Shown here piece after piece: positions 44,285 through 53,150 of a DNA stretch of 64,000 nt; position 1 is the stretch's first letter, and the number at the start of each line of letters is the position of its first letter. Both the position numbers and the translations under genes were made by a program. Origin of the DNA: a bacterium (GTDB taxonomy: Bacteria > Zixibacteria > MSB-5A5 > GN15 > FEB-12); assembly GCA_016708025.1 (NCBI GenBank), contig JADJGQ010000004.1:1-64000 (forward strand), in the 5' to 3' direction. The notes beneath the pieces were generated by a model. That model was not told the DNA's origin and did no database searches. It saw nothing but the letters and a program-made list of their open reading frames with translations.

Positions 44285-46597
44285 GTGCGCATCCCCCATC
44301 GAACGTTTCTGCTCTCATTGCTGTTCTGTGTCATCCTTGCTCTCTCCATTGCGCCGGCAGTCAGTGCCCAGTCCTGCTGTACCGGGACTCGGGGGAATAT
44401 CACTCAGACTGGTGCGATTGACCTCGCCGATCTGTCGCTTCTGATCGGCTATCTGACTATCCCGGGAGTCAACCTTCCATGCCCGGAGGCGGCCAATGTC
44501 ACCGGGACCGATATGATCGATCTGGCCGATCTCTCGTTGTTGATCGGATACCTGACCATCCCGGGAGTAACACTTTCGGCATGTCCGGCAGATACCGGCC
44601 TGATGGATCCCGTTGCACGTATGGCGGCGGTTGATGCTGTCGAAGGACATATCGATTCTCTTCTCAATCTCCCGACCGCGACCTTCAACCAACGCGTACT
44701 CAGTTTTATCCAGGGGCGCCCTGAATTTGAAGCATCGGGGGTGGACTCTTCAGGCAATAACGTCTGGGCACGCTTCACCGATGGCGTGATGTATATGATC
44801 GCAGGGAGTTTTGGCCCGTTGGATGATTCCCTCCCCGGCGAAGTTCTCCCTTCGGCTGCGATCCCTGAGGTTCCGCCGCTCACTCCCGAACAACGCACTG
44901 CGCTTAGAGAAATGCGTCAAGCCACCGCCAAGCCAGCGGCCTTTGATGATCTTCCGTTCTCCGGTCGCTATCGGGTGATCCAGACAGTCGGGTCGGCATT
45001 TGCAGCGGCGGGAACGACGACCAACCGGCTCCGCTCCTGGCTGTCGGCTAATGGCTATGTCAATGCCGGCAGTGGAGCGACTGTCGGTGAGTTGCGCTCG
45101 ATCGGCGATGAAGGGGTGATCTTTTATGTCGGGCATGGCGCCGGAGGAATACGACAGGATGGCGTACGCGACTACGGTATCTGGTCATCGACACTCCAAA
45201 GCCCCGCCAACGACAACGCCTTTGCTGAAGACCTTCGTACCGGTCGACTCTGCCTGATAACCGCTCCCAAAGATACCGCACAGGGCGCGGTCTTTAGTGA
45301 AACACATTACAGCATTACCTCCCGATTCATTACCCATTATTGGTGGGACTTTCCTGCGAATGCGATGGTAGTTATCACCGCCTGTGCATCCGATTCTGTG
45401 GCGTCATTCCGCAACGCCATTCAGGCCAAGGGGGGGCCCGCCTATTTTGGGTGGACCGCCACACTTAGCTGCAAGGGGGGATGTTACGCGGCAGAATTTC
45501 TGTTTGACCGCTTCCTCGGTGCCAACAAGGCATTCCCGCGAGAGAATCCAGAGCAGCGACCCTTTGATGTCTCGAAAGTATTCGCCGACCTGCAGAGCAG
45601 AAATTTCCATGTTCAACCGGGTGGCGATGGCGTCAACACGTTCAGTACGACCATGCGTTATCATCCGGGATCATCGAATTTCGGACTGCTGGCGCCGAGC
45701 ATTCAGTTTATGGATCTCTATGCAGCGGCTGATACGCTGACGATCAACGGCATCTTCGGCGAGGATCCCGGTGACAACGGCAAAGTGACAGTGAATGGAA
45801 CAGACTTGACGATCGCGTCATGGACCCCGACTGTTATCAAATGCCAGCTTCCGCTGCGCGGACCGGGGTCATCGGGACCAGTGATCGTCCAGAAAAAAGC
45901 GCCGAATGGATCAGAGTTCCGCAAAAGCAATGTGGTCAATATCTCGGAGTGGGAAGGGACATTCACGCAAACTCGTGAAGAAGATGGCACCTTGAATCTG
46001 ACAGTCCACTACGATGTGCGCATCCGGGCAGATATTCACTCACATCGCGATGATCCGGGAGAAATACCGTTTAAGCCGATCACGCCGTATTTCTTCGAGA
46101 AAGATGCCACCGCCGATTGGGCGGTCGGTGGCGCGGGACAATGGGTAGATGGTCCCGGGGATATTACCTATGACTACGAGTGGGCCGGCAGCGGCAATAT
46201 GCCGTTGTACGACTCAACCAATCCGGGGATGATGGTCTTTTTTCAGTATCTCGGTTCGGTCGATGCCGATCAAAAGATGCTGACGCTAGTCATAAATTCG
46301 CTGATCTACGGCGGCTGGACGATCACCGAGACCGCGACCAGCGAGAGTGGCACGGATATAATCAGCTACCCCGGGGCATGGGCGACAACTATGGATATTG
46401 AGTTGTACGACGATGTTGAGAATTTCTTTTACTACTCGATCTCATTGGATAACGACTACAACATTGCGGCTGGGAGTCGGAGCGCGCAGAATATGCTTCG
46501 CATTTCCGACTATGGTCCGATCATTCCGGCGCGACTGAGGCTTGAGTGGCCGACGATCAACGTGCAGTACGCACCAGACCATAACGAAGCGCAGTAA
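44285..46597 (+). CDS. Secreted caspase-like (clan CD) protein with N-terminal dockerin pair
   Basis: GTG 44285 has AGGAG seven bases upstream. After a signal peptide (FLLSLLFCVILALSIAPAVS, then AQ) come two nearly identical dockerin-type repeats (GAIDLADLSLLIGYLTIPG and DMIDLADLSLLIGYLTIPG). They lie at the N-terminus rather than the usual C-terminus, and they lack some calcium ligands. The centre shows VIFYVGHGAGGI (H284) and VVITACASDSVASF (C367), the His/Cys dyad spacing of caspase-fold peptidases such as gingipain and clostripain relatives. A TIG/IPT-like beta-sandwich follows (LTINGIFGEDPGDNGKVTVN), then a further beta-rich domain. Function: probable extracellular protease; not tested. 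Length 770. Confidence 0.75.
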   Translation: MRIPHRTFLLSLLFCVILALSIAPAVSAQSCCTGTRGNITQTGAIDLADLSLLIGYLTIPGVNLPCPEAANVTGTDMIDLADLSLLIGYLTIPGVTLSACPADTGLMDPVARMAAVDAVEGHIDSLLNLPTATFNQRVLSFIQGRPEFEASGVDSSGNNVWARFTDGVMYMIAGSFGPLDDSLPGEVLPSAAIPEVPPLTPEQRTALREMRQATAKPAAFDDLPFSGRYRVIQTVGSAFAAAGTTTNRLRSWLSANGYVNAGSGATVGELRSIGDEGVIFYVGHGAGGIRQDGVRDYGIWSSTLQSPANDNAFAEDLRTGRLCLITAPKDTAQGAVFSETHYSITSRFITHYWWDFPANAMVVITACASDSVASFRNAIQAKGGPAYFGWTATLSCKGGCYAAEFLFDRFLGANKAFPRENPEQRPFDVSKVFADLQSRNFHVQPGGDGVNTFSTTMRYHPGSSNFGLLAPSIQFMDLYAAADTLTINGIFGEDPGDNGKVTVNGTDLTIASWTPTVIKCQLPLRGPGSSGPVIVQKKAPNGSEFRKSNVVNISEWEGTFTQTREEDGTLNLTVHYDVRIRADIHSHRDDPGEIPFKPITPYFFEKDATADWAVGGAGQWVDGPGDITYDYEWAGSGNMPLYDSTNPGMMVFFQYLGSVDADQKMLTLVINSLIYGGWTITETATSESGTDIISYPGAWATTMDIELYDDVENFFYYSISLDNDYNIAAGSRSAQNMLRISDYGPIIPARLRLEWPTINVQYAPDHNEAQ

Positions 46598-46998
46598 GGG
46601 TCGTGTAGACGAGGACGTCTGCGACGCTCAGCAACTGATTCGAGTTTTTGCGCGGCAGACCTCCCGGTCTGCCCGTACTTCGTTCCGGGGGGCAGGGCAG
46701 ACGAGGACGTCTGCCGCTCAAATCAAGAAGAGGACGTCTGCGACGCTCAGCAACTGATCCGAGTTTTTGCGCGGCAGACCTCCCGGTCTGCCCGTAATTC
46801 GTTCCGGGGGTCAGGGCAGACGAGGACGTCTGCCGCTCAAATCAAGAAGAACATGTCTGCGTCGAACCAGTAGAGAAATTAACTTCTATCTTATCCACAT
46901 CCTCCTCCAAAAAATCCCCGCCAGTCCTCGGTTTTTTAATTGATTTACACAATGCCAAAGGGTACCATTTGCCCCTTACAGGTATAAAAGTAATTGCT
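46598..46998. repeat. Tandem duplication of family A repeat DNA
   Basis: Two near-identical 119-base units (46611-46729 and 46730-46848) plus the first bases of a third (from 46849). Each unit contains forward and reverse GGCAGAC-type inverted repeats, GCGCGGCAGACCTCCCGGTC and GGGCAGACGAGGACGTCTGC. A TTATCCACA sequence lies at 46890-46898. The remainder to trpS holds no gene. Confidence 0.85.
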
Positions 46999-48030
46999 AT
47001 GAATACGACTACGGACACCAAAGCACAGCCGGTTGAAACCGTCACCGCACGCCGGGAGACTATCCTCTCCGGCATGCAACCATCTGGCGCCCTTCATATT
47101 GGCAATCTCGAAGGAGCCCTCCGCAACTGGGTCGAGCTGCAGGACAAATACCACATGTTCTGCTGTATTGTCGACTGGCACTCCCTCACCGGCGAACACG
47201 AGGATACCTCCAAGCTCAAAGAGCGGATATTCCAGATGGCAGTTGACTGGATGGCGGCCGGACTTGACCCCGAAAAGGTGGCGATCTTCATCCAGTCCGA
47301 TGTCAAGGAACATGCCGAACTGCATCTGATCTTTTCGATGTTGATCACGGTTCCGACATTGACCCGACTTCCCACTTATCTTGAGAAAAAAGATCAGCTT
47401 GATACCTACGGTTTTCTCGGTTACCCGGTGTTGCAGGCGGCCGATATCTGCCTCTACAACGCCAACAAAGTACCGGTCGGTAAAGATCAGGAGAAGCATA
47501 TCTGGCTGGCGAATGATCTGGCCAAGCGGTTCAATCTGCTTTACGGAAAAACGTTTAACGAACCGGAAGCACTGTTCACCGAGATCCCGCTGATTTTGGG
47601 ATCTGATGCGCGGAAGATGTCGAAGTCGCTGGATAATCATATCCCGATCGAGTTCACCGATGAACAGACGATCAAGCGGCTGAAGACATTTTTCACCGAT
47701 CCGCAGAAATTGCGCAAGGGGGATCCGGGGAATCCGGATAAATGTCCGGTCTATCTGCTGCATCGCATCTACACCCCGAATGCAGAGAATGAGATCGCCC
47801 CGCCCTGTCGCACCGGCGAGTTGGGGTGTGTTGATTGCAAGATGAAACTGGCGCAGAATCTGAATGATGCGCTTCGTCCGATACGCGAGCGGCGGATCGA
47901 CCTGGTGAAACACCCGGACAGAGTCTGGGATGTTCTGACCACCGGAGCCGAGCGGGCCCGTTCCCGCGCACAGAATGTCATGGAAAAAGTGCGCGACCGG
48001 ATGAAAATGAACTACCGAAAGAAGAAATAG
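46999..48030 (+). CDS. trpS: Tryptophanyl-tRNA synthetase
   Basis: This class Ic synthetase charges tRNA-Trp. The ATG at 46999 (MNTTTDTKAQPVETVTARRE) is preferred over an upstream TTG. The 343-residue product shows GMQPSGALHIGNLEGALRNW (HIGH region), the long ADICLYNANKVPVGKDQEKH active-site helix, and SDARKMSKSLDNHIP (KMSKS). Length is normal. It is immediately followed (no gap) by scpA. Confidence 0.96.
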   Translation: MNTTTDTKAQPVETVTARRETILSGMQPSGALHIGNLEGALRNWVELQDKYHMFCCIVDWHSLTGEHEDTSKLKERIFQMAVDWMAAGLDPEKVAIFIQSDVKEHAELHLIFSMLITVPTLTRLPTYLEKKDQLDTYGFLGYPVLQAADICLYNANKVPVGKDQEKHIWLANDLAKRFNLLYGKTFNEPEALFTEIPLILGSDARKMSKSLDNHIPIEFTDEQTIKRLKTFFTDPQKLRKGDPGNPDKCPVYLLHRIYTPNAENEIAPPCRTGELGCVDCKMKLAQNLNDALRPIRERRIDLVKHPDRVWDVLTTGAERARSRAQNVMEKVRDRMKMNYRKKK

Positions 48031-48837
48031 ATGGAACAGACACTCGACCATCCCACCAATGATTACCGGGTCGATCTGGACGTTTTTAACGGCCCCATGG
48101 ATCTGCTCCTCTTCCTAATCAAGAAAGAGGAAGTGGACATTTATGATATTCCGATCGCCCGGATCACGCAGCAGTATCTGAGCTATCTCGATCTGATGCG
48201 GAACCTCAATCTCGAGGTGGCCGGCGAGTTCATCCTGATGGCCGCGACGCTGATCCATATCAAGGCTCGCCTGCTTCTGCCGCGCGATGAGAACGATCCC
48301 GAAGAAGAGGATCCGCGCGAAGAGCTGATCATGGCTCTGCTCGAGTACAAAAAGTACAAAGAGGCAGGGGAGATCCTTCGCGAGCGAGCGCTGCTGGAAG
48401 AAACGACGTTTGTTCCGCCGCCGCTATTGGGAGATGTCAAAGGGAAAGTCGATCTCAGCCCGGCGACCACGCTGTTCGACCTGATCGCCGCTTTCAAGTC
48501 GGTGCTATCGAGCAGACACGAAGAAGTGGTGCACGAAGTGATCGTCGAAGAGATCACGATCGAAGATCGGATCAAGGCAGTGCTGGTGTCGCTGCAGGAT
48601 CGCGAATACGCGCCGTTTATCGAGCTGTTCGAGCAGTCGCAAAAACGTATCGTGGCGGTAGTGACATTCATCGCCATTCTCGAATTGGCGCGAACCCGAC
48701 GGGTGAGCATTCAGCAGACCGCGCCTTTTACTGAGATCCGGCTCTATCGCGGAGAGTATTATCATGTGCCGATCCAGCAAGAGCAGATCGATATCGTTGA
48801 AGCGACCGCGATGACCGAGCAGGCGGAGGCAGTGTGA
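48031..48837 (+). CDS. scpA: Segregation and condensation protein A
   Basis: This 268-residue kleisin joins ScpB and SMC for chromosome condensation. Characteristic are the N-terminal VDLDVFNGPMDLLLFLIKKE, EVDIYDIPIARITQQYLSYL and EFILMAATLIHIKARLLLPR, and the C-terminal winged-helix region (RRVSIQQTAPFTEIRLYRGE). It starts one base after the trpS stop codon and overlaps scpB by four bases. Confidence 0.96.
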   Translation: MEQTLDHPTNDYRVDLDVFNGPMDLLLFLIKKEEVDIYDIPIARITQQYLSYLDLMRNLNLEVAGEFILMAATLIHIKARLLLPRDENDPEEEDPREELIMALLEYKKYKEAGEILRERALLEETTFVPPPLLGDVKGKVDLSPATTLFDLIAAFKSVLSSRHEEVVHEVIVEEITIEDRIKAVLVSLQDREYAPFIELFEQSQKRIVAVVTFIAILELARTRRVSIQQTAPFTEIRLYRGEYYHVPIQQEQIDIVEATAMTEQAEAV

Positions 48838-49652
48838 GCGACAGCAGCCAACTCGCCTCGATCGTCGAAGCACTCGTTTTAGCCTCTCCGGAACCATTGC
48901 CCGCAAAGCGAATCTCGCAATTACTAGAAAGTGCGACCCCCTCGAAGATCACCGAAGCGGTGGCGACGCTGAATAATCGCTACATGGAGACGGGCAGTTC
49001 CTTCCGGATACGGGAGATTGCCGGTGGGTATCAGTTTCATATCCTGCCGGATTTTATCGGATATGTCGAAGAGCTGTTCACACGTCGTCGGAAGATGCGC
49101 CTGACGCGCGCCGCGCTGGAGACAGTAGCGATCGTTGCTTACAAACAACCGGTGACCAAAACGGAACTGGAACATATTCGCGGCGTCGCCTCCGATGGCG
49201 TTCTGCAGAATATGATGGAAAAGAATATGATCACGATCGTCGGGCGCGCCAGCACAGTCGGGAAACCGCTGCAGTACGGGACGACCGATGAATTCCTGAA
49301 GTTTTTCGGATTGTCCGGACTCGATGCGTTACCGAAGATGTCGGAGATCGAAGAACTTCTCGCGGCGGCCCAGGCCCAGGAACAGACCGAACTGGAATTA
49401 ACCGATGAGACCGCCGCGGCGATCGAGGCAAAACTGAATGTCGCCGATGGAACATATGATCCCTCGCAACACGCGGATGATCGTCCGGTAGATGCCGGTT
49501 TGCTGACCGAGACAGTCCGCGAGGTCGCAGGACGACGTTTTGCGATCGGTGAAGATCCCCAGGGCGAGTCATCGTTCCAGTCCGATCTGGAAGAAGCGGT
49601 CGACCAGCCAGTTTCCGCGGGCGATCCCGAGCCGAGTGACCGGACCGAGTAG
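48834..49652 (+). CDS. scpB: Segregation and condensation protein B
   Basis: GTG 48834 overlaps the scpA stop (GTGA). The 272-residue protein has the two winged-helix domains of ScpB (EALVLASPEPLPAKRISQLL; ALETVAIVAYKQPVTKTELE; HIRGVASDGVLQNMMEKNMI; LLQYGTTDEFLKFFGLSGLD-type end). The last 80 residues are acidic and glutamate-rich, longer than typical, and probably disordered. Partner of ScpA and SMC. Confidence 0.95.
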   Translation: MSDSSQLASIVEALVLASPEPLPAKRISQLLESATPSKITEAVATLNNRYMETGSSFRIREIAGGYQFHILPDFIGYVEELFTRRRKMRLTRAALETVAIVAYKQPVTKTELEHIRGVASDGVLQNMMEKNMITIVGRASTVGKPLQYGTTDEFLKFFGLSGLDALPKMSEIEELLAAAQAQEQTELELTDETAAAIEAKLNVADGTYDPSQHADDRPVDAGLLTETVREVAGRRFAIGEDPQGESSFQSDLEEAVDQPVSAGDPEPSDRTE

Positions 49653-49703
49653 TCCTTTACTTCGGTCCCCCGGTCATAGTATCTTCCCTCAACTGGAGCA
49701 ACC

Positions 49704-50420
49704 GTGATACGCATAAATAAGTATCTATCCATGTGCGGGGTTACCTCGCGACGTGGGGCGGAGGGATTGATCGCCGAAGGGCTGGTCACGATCAACGATC
49801 GGACAGTCGAAAAGGTCGGCACGATCATCGATGAGGCGAGTGATATCGTCAAGGTCGATGGAGTCGAGGTCAAGCCGGTAGAACATCTGGTCTATGTCAT
49901 CCTCAACAAGCCGCCGATGGTGATGACCACGTTGTCGGATCCGTTCAAGCGCAAGACAGTCGTCAATTTCCTCAAAAAGCTGGAGCATCGCGTTTACCCT
50001 ATCGGACGCCTTGATTACGATACCGAAGGGGTATTGCTGCTGACCAACGATGGTGAACTGGCCTATCGATTGGCCCATCCGAAATTCGAAGTCACCAAGG
50101 TGTATGAAGCGTTGGTTGATGGGGAGTTCAGCAAAGTGGCGGCCGACCAGATCCAGAAGGGGATAAAGCTCGAGGATGGCGCGATCGGCAGAGCGCGCGT
50201 GGATATCCTGGGGTATGTCAAGAAGGCGACGCGAATCCGGCTGACCCTGCATGAAGGACGGAAGCGCGAAGTCAAGCAACTCTGCAAGGCCGTGGGATTC
50301 CCGGTAATAAAACTTCGTCGGGTTGAATTTGCCGGCATAACCGCACGCGGGATGAAGACGGGTGAATGGCGCTATCTGACCAGTACGGAGATATCTCGGC
50401 TCAGAGCGGTAGGCAAATAA
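49704..50420 (+). CDS. rluB: Large-subunit (RluB-type) pseudouridine synthase
   Basis: GTG 49704 has GGAG six bases upstream. The 238-residue protein has an S4 RNA-binding domain (IRINKYLSMCGVTSRRGAEG) and the RsuA/RluB catalytic motif with aspartate (YPIGRLDYDTEGVLLLTNDG), then RLAHPKFEVTKVYEALVDGE and LTLHEGRKREVKQLCKAVGF. It modifies 23S rRNA near position 2605 in E. coli RluB. A terminator follows. Confidence 0.94.
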   Translation: MIRINKYLSMCGVTSRRGAEGLIAEGLVTINDRTVEKVGTIIDEASDIVKVDGVEVKPVEHLVYVILNKPPMVMTTLSDPFKRKTVVNFLKKLEHRVYPIGRLDYDTEGVLLLTNDGELAYRLAHPKFEVTKVYEALVDGEFSKVAADQIQKGIKLEDGAIGRARVDILGYVKKATRIRLTLHEGRKREVKQLCKAVGFPVIKLRRVEFAGITARGMKTGEWRYLTSTEISRLRAVGK

Positions 50421-50443
50421 AAAGCCGCACAGGGCGGCTTCTT
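50419..50443 (+). terminator. Terminator after rluB
   Basis: A 7-bp stem (AAGCCGC / GCGGCTT) with a 5-base loop, followed by CTTC rather than a pure T run, so moderate strength. Confidence 0.6.
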
Positions 50444-50450
50444 CACGATT

Positions 50451-50520
50451 GGTGCGTCGCAGACGTCCACGTCTGCACGAAACAATGAACGGGCAGACCG
50501 GGAGGTCTGCCGCGCAAATT
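50451..50520. repeat. Paired family A repeats
   Basis: Two degenerate copies (CGCAGACGTCCACGTCTGC at 50458-50476 and GGGCAGACCGGGAGGTCTGC at 50491-50510) lie in the gap between rluB and the BNR-like gene. Confidence 0.75.
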
Positions 50521-50559
50521 ATTCTTCTGAGGCAATTTTCTTCAGACTGACCGTTCAGG

Positions 50560-51549
50560 TCACTCCTTGATCTCTCGAAACAGAATGAATCCACTGGCGC
50601 CGACAGCGAAGATGCGCTTGCCGTTGCTGGCGAGATCAGCGAAATCCACCGTCACCGGGAGCGGAACTTCTTTCTTCCAGGTTCTGCCGCCATCGCGGGT
50701 AGCCAGGATATGTCCACCGGTGCCGGCCACGAAGCCGAGTGAATCTGAGATCAGGAGCGAGGAGGTGAGAGCAGCTTCGCCTTCCAATGGGACCGAAGTC
50801 CAGGTTTTGCCGCGATCGCTGGAGAAAGCGCACATAGCGTCACTGCCGCAGATGATCCCCGTGTTGTTGTAGAACGCGGTGGATCGTCCGGGTTTGCCGC
50901 TGACAGTCGCCAGCGATTGCCAGGTGGCCCCCATATCGGTTGAATAGTGCAATTTCCCGTATGACTGAAAACAGACCGGGACCCCCTTGCCGACAAACAG
51001 CTCACCAAAACGCATTCCGGTAATATCAAGTTTCTTCCACGTGATCCCGGCATCGGTGCTTCGATACAGAACACCATCCATGTTAGCTCCGGGGGTTAGC
51101 CCGGTGGCGAGGGCGATAGAATCCGTCAGGAAAAGCGCGGAGGTGAACCAGGTAGTGGAATCATCTTTGAGGCGACGGTCTTCCCACTGTTTGCCGCCAT
51201 CAATCGTGCGGTAGATCTGACCGCGTCGACCAACCGCGAGGCCGGTATCATTGGTCCGAAAGAAAACGTCTTCGAGAACGGCTTTATCGGAGATGCTGAA
51301 GACGGTCCAGGATTCGCCGCCATCGTAGGTGGCGCCGTACTTTCCGCCGCTGGTGACAACATAGCCGATCTGGGATGACGGGAAGCAGATCCCGGCAATG
51401 GTTTCTTCGAGGGGAACCCGTTTGGCTCGCCATTGCGCGGCGGAGAGGTTTCCGGCCGCCAGGCAGAGCAACAGGGTTATCAGGACAAAGGGAGTCCGGT
51501 GAAGGCGGTTTTTAGTTTGTCGATTAGTCATCGCTTTTTTACTATCCAT
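50560..51549 (-). CDS. Exported YCF48/BNR-type beta-propeller protein
   Basis: This 329-residue protein has a signal peptide (RTPFVLITLLLCLAAGNLSA), then seven or so blades with the BNR/YCF48 signature: TYDGGESWTVF, TIDGGKQWEDR, STDAGITWKKL, STDMGATWQSL, SSDRGKTWTSV and TRDGGRTWKKE. Such propellers occur in photosystem II assembly factors and in surface proteins. ATG 51549 and ATG 51531 are both possible starts. It is divergent from ftsE, on the other strand. Confidence 0.88.
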   Translation of the reverse strand: MDSKKAMTNRQTKNRLHRTPFVLITLLLCLAAGNLSAAQWRAKRVPLEETIAGICFPSSQIGYVVTSGGKYGATYDGGESWTVFSISDKAVLEDVFFRTNDTGLAVGRRGQIYRTIDGGKQWEDRRLKDDSTTWFTSALFLTDSIALATGLTPGANMDGVLYRSTDAGITWKKLDITGMRFGELFVGKGVPVCFQSYGKLHYSTDMGATWQSLATVSGKPGRSTAFYNNTGIICGSDAMCAFSSDRGKTWTSVPLEGEAALTSSLLISDSLGFVAGTGGHILATRDGGRTWKKEVPLPVTVDFADLASNGKRIFAVGASGFILFREIKE

Positions 51550-51633
51550 ATTAGTACAAGATTTCAGGTTATACGCGCCAAAGTACGATGGGCCGAAGCA
51601 AATGTCAAACCGGCGCTCAAAAGGTTAAATACT

Positions 51634-52296
51634 GTGCAAGGATCGCTCGTTCAACTGTCTAATATCCAGGTCCGGACCCAGCGCGGAGAAGAGCTCTTTT
51701 CGTCTCTCTCGCTGACGGTTGAGACCGGTCGTTCTGCTGTCATTATCGGCGGCGCCGGCTCCGGCAAGACCACTCTTTTTGAGCTGTTGCTGGGGTCCCA
51801 GCGGCCGTTGAGCGGGACTATCGAGCTGTTCGGCGAGCAGTTCTCCAAGCCCTCGGGGCGGCAGATCCGGCGGATCCGCCGCAAGATCGGCGGGGTCGGG
51901 GGGCCATTCAGCCTGGTACCCTCGCTGACCGTGACGGAGAATATCCTGATGCCCGCGATCATATCGGGGGAGCGACCGGAACTCCAGCGGGAGCGGATGC
52001 TGAAGATCCTGGGTGAGTTTTCGCTCCTCAATCATGCCGGGCAGTATCCCTCGACGCTGACCAGGGTCGAGAATATGCTGGTGCAGATCGCGCGGGCCTC
52101 GATCGCTTACCAGCCGCTGATGATCATTGACGAACCCTCGGCGGGTCTTGATTCCAGAACCTATTTGCGGGTGCTGGACTACCTGGTGCAGGCCTCGCGG
52201 TCGGGGAGATCGCTTATTCTGCTGACCTCGGAGAAGCCGCCGATCGAAATTCCAAACAGCGACACCTATGAGATCGCCGGTGGGGGGCTGAAATGA
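51634..52296 (+). CDS. ftsE: FtsE-like ABC ATPase with degenerate catalytic motifs
   Basis: GTG 51634 with AAAGG upstream starts a 220-residue ATPase paired with FtsX. Walker A (IGGAGSGKTTLFELL) and Walker B (LMIIDEPSAGLD) are intact. In contrast, the signature helix reads STLTRVENMLVQIARA instead of LSGGEQQRVAIARA, the Q-loop glutamine is missing (GGVGGPFSLVPSLTVTENI) and the H-switch reads ILLTSEK instead of THD. It overlaps ftsX by four bases. It is likely to bind ATP; whether it hydrolyses it is uncertain. Confidence 0.88.
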   Translation: MQGSLVQLSNIQVRTQRGEELFSSLSLTVETGRSAVIIGGAGSGKTTLFELLLGSQRPLSGTIELFGEQFSKPSGRQIRRIRRKIGGVGGPFSLVPSLTVTENILMPAIISGERPELQRERMLKILGEFSLLNHAGQYPSTLTRVENMLVQIARASIAYQPLMIIDEPSAGLDSRTYLRVLDYLVQASRSGRSLILLTSEKPPIEIPNSDTYEIAGGGLK

Positions 52297-53150
52297 CGCG
52301 GCTACGATTTGTCATTCGCGAATCAGCGAAAACGATCATGCGACACCCGGGCGTGGCGCTCGGTTCGCTGTTGTCCTTGAGCCTGATCTTTCTGCTGTTT
52401 AATATTTTCTGGGTGACGGCGCTCTCAACCAATCGCTTTTACGCCGACCTTCTGCAACAACTCAAAATGGAAGTTTTCATCGCCGAAGCAGTGTCAGATA
52501 GCTCACTGGCAGCGCTGTCTACTCGGATCCAGGGGATCGATGGTATTGCCTCGCTGGAGTCGATCAGCAAGGACCAGGCACGGCAGGAGCTGGCGCGGAT
52601 GGTCGGGATCGATCTGCTGGTCGGATACGATACACTCAATCCGTTGCCGCGGTCAATGGTGTTGACGCTCAAACCGGAAATGCTGACAGTCTCGGATATG
52701 CAACGGATCGAACAGCAGATCAGCGGGAGCGACGGCGTGGAAGATGTGCTGTACAGTCGCGACTGGCTGGTCAAAGCGGAACATACCCGGACAGTGGTCA
52801 GCACGGTCGGATGGGCGATCGGATTGTTGATCCTGCTGACAGCGGTGATCACATCATCAAACTCGATTCGCCTCATGACCAGGGCACGAGGGCTGGGGTT
52901 CCACCAGATGATTTTGATGGGGGCGGGGAGGTTTTTTGTGGCCGCGCCGTTTCTGCTGGAAGGAATCCTGTTGGCGGGGTCATCGGCACTGTTGGGGTGG
53001 GGAGTGGTCTGGTATGCGCACAGCAAATTTGAGTTTACTCAGTTTCCGATCGTGCTGCCATCGGGGATGTTGATCCTCTATTTCTGTCTGGCAGCCGCAG
53101 CCGTGGGGGGGATCTCCGGTCTGCTGGGGATCCGTAAATTGCTCTCATGA
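52293..53150 (+). CDS. ftsX: FtsX-like cell-division permease
   Basis: This 285-residue membrane protein has the FtsX layout: one helix (VALGSLLSLSLIFLLFNIFW), a periplasmic domain (residues 55-165, FIAEAVSDSSLAALSTRI ... SGSDGVEDVLYSRDWL), then three helices near residues 170-280. It overlaps both ftsE and the EnvC-like gene by four bases. It would relay ATPase signals to the amidase activator. The periplasmic domain begins KMEVFIAEAV, typical of the family. Confidence 0.92.
   Translation: MTRLRFVIRESAKTIMRHPGVALGSLLSLSLIFLLFNIFWVTALSTNRFYADLLQQLKMEVFIAEAVSDSSLAALSTRIQGIDGIASLESISKDQARQELARMVGIDLLVGYDTLNPLPRSMVLTLKPEMLTVSDMQRIEQQISGSDGVEDVLYSRDWLVKAEHTRTVVSTVGWAIGLLILLTAVITSSNSIRLMTRARGLGFHQMILMGAGRFFVAAPFLLEGILLAGSSALLGWGVVWYAHSKFEFTQFPIVLPSGMLILYFCLAAAAVGGISGLLGIRKLLS

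Noticed and set aside
10355..46860. The repeat families as a CRISPR array
   Set aside because: Spacing between copies is irregular, copies vary, orientation alternates and no cas gene is present.
40891..46898. TTATCCACA sequences at 40892 and 46890 as a replication origin
   Set aside because: Only two exact boxes 6 kb apart, with no cluster, no dnaA or dnaN, and no AT-rich unwinding block next to either.
46945..48051. Minus-strand 368-codon frame opposite trpS
   Set aside because: Antisense shadow of the synthetase; composition is histidine- and phenylalanine-rich without domain match.
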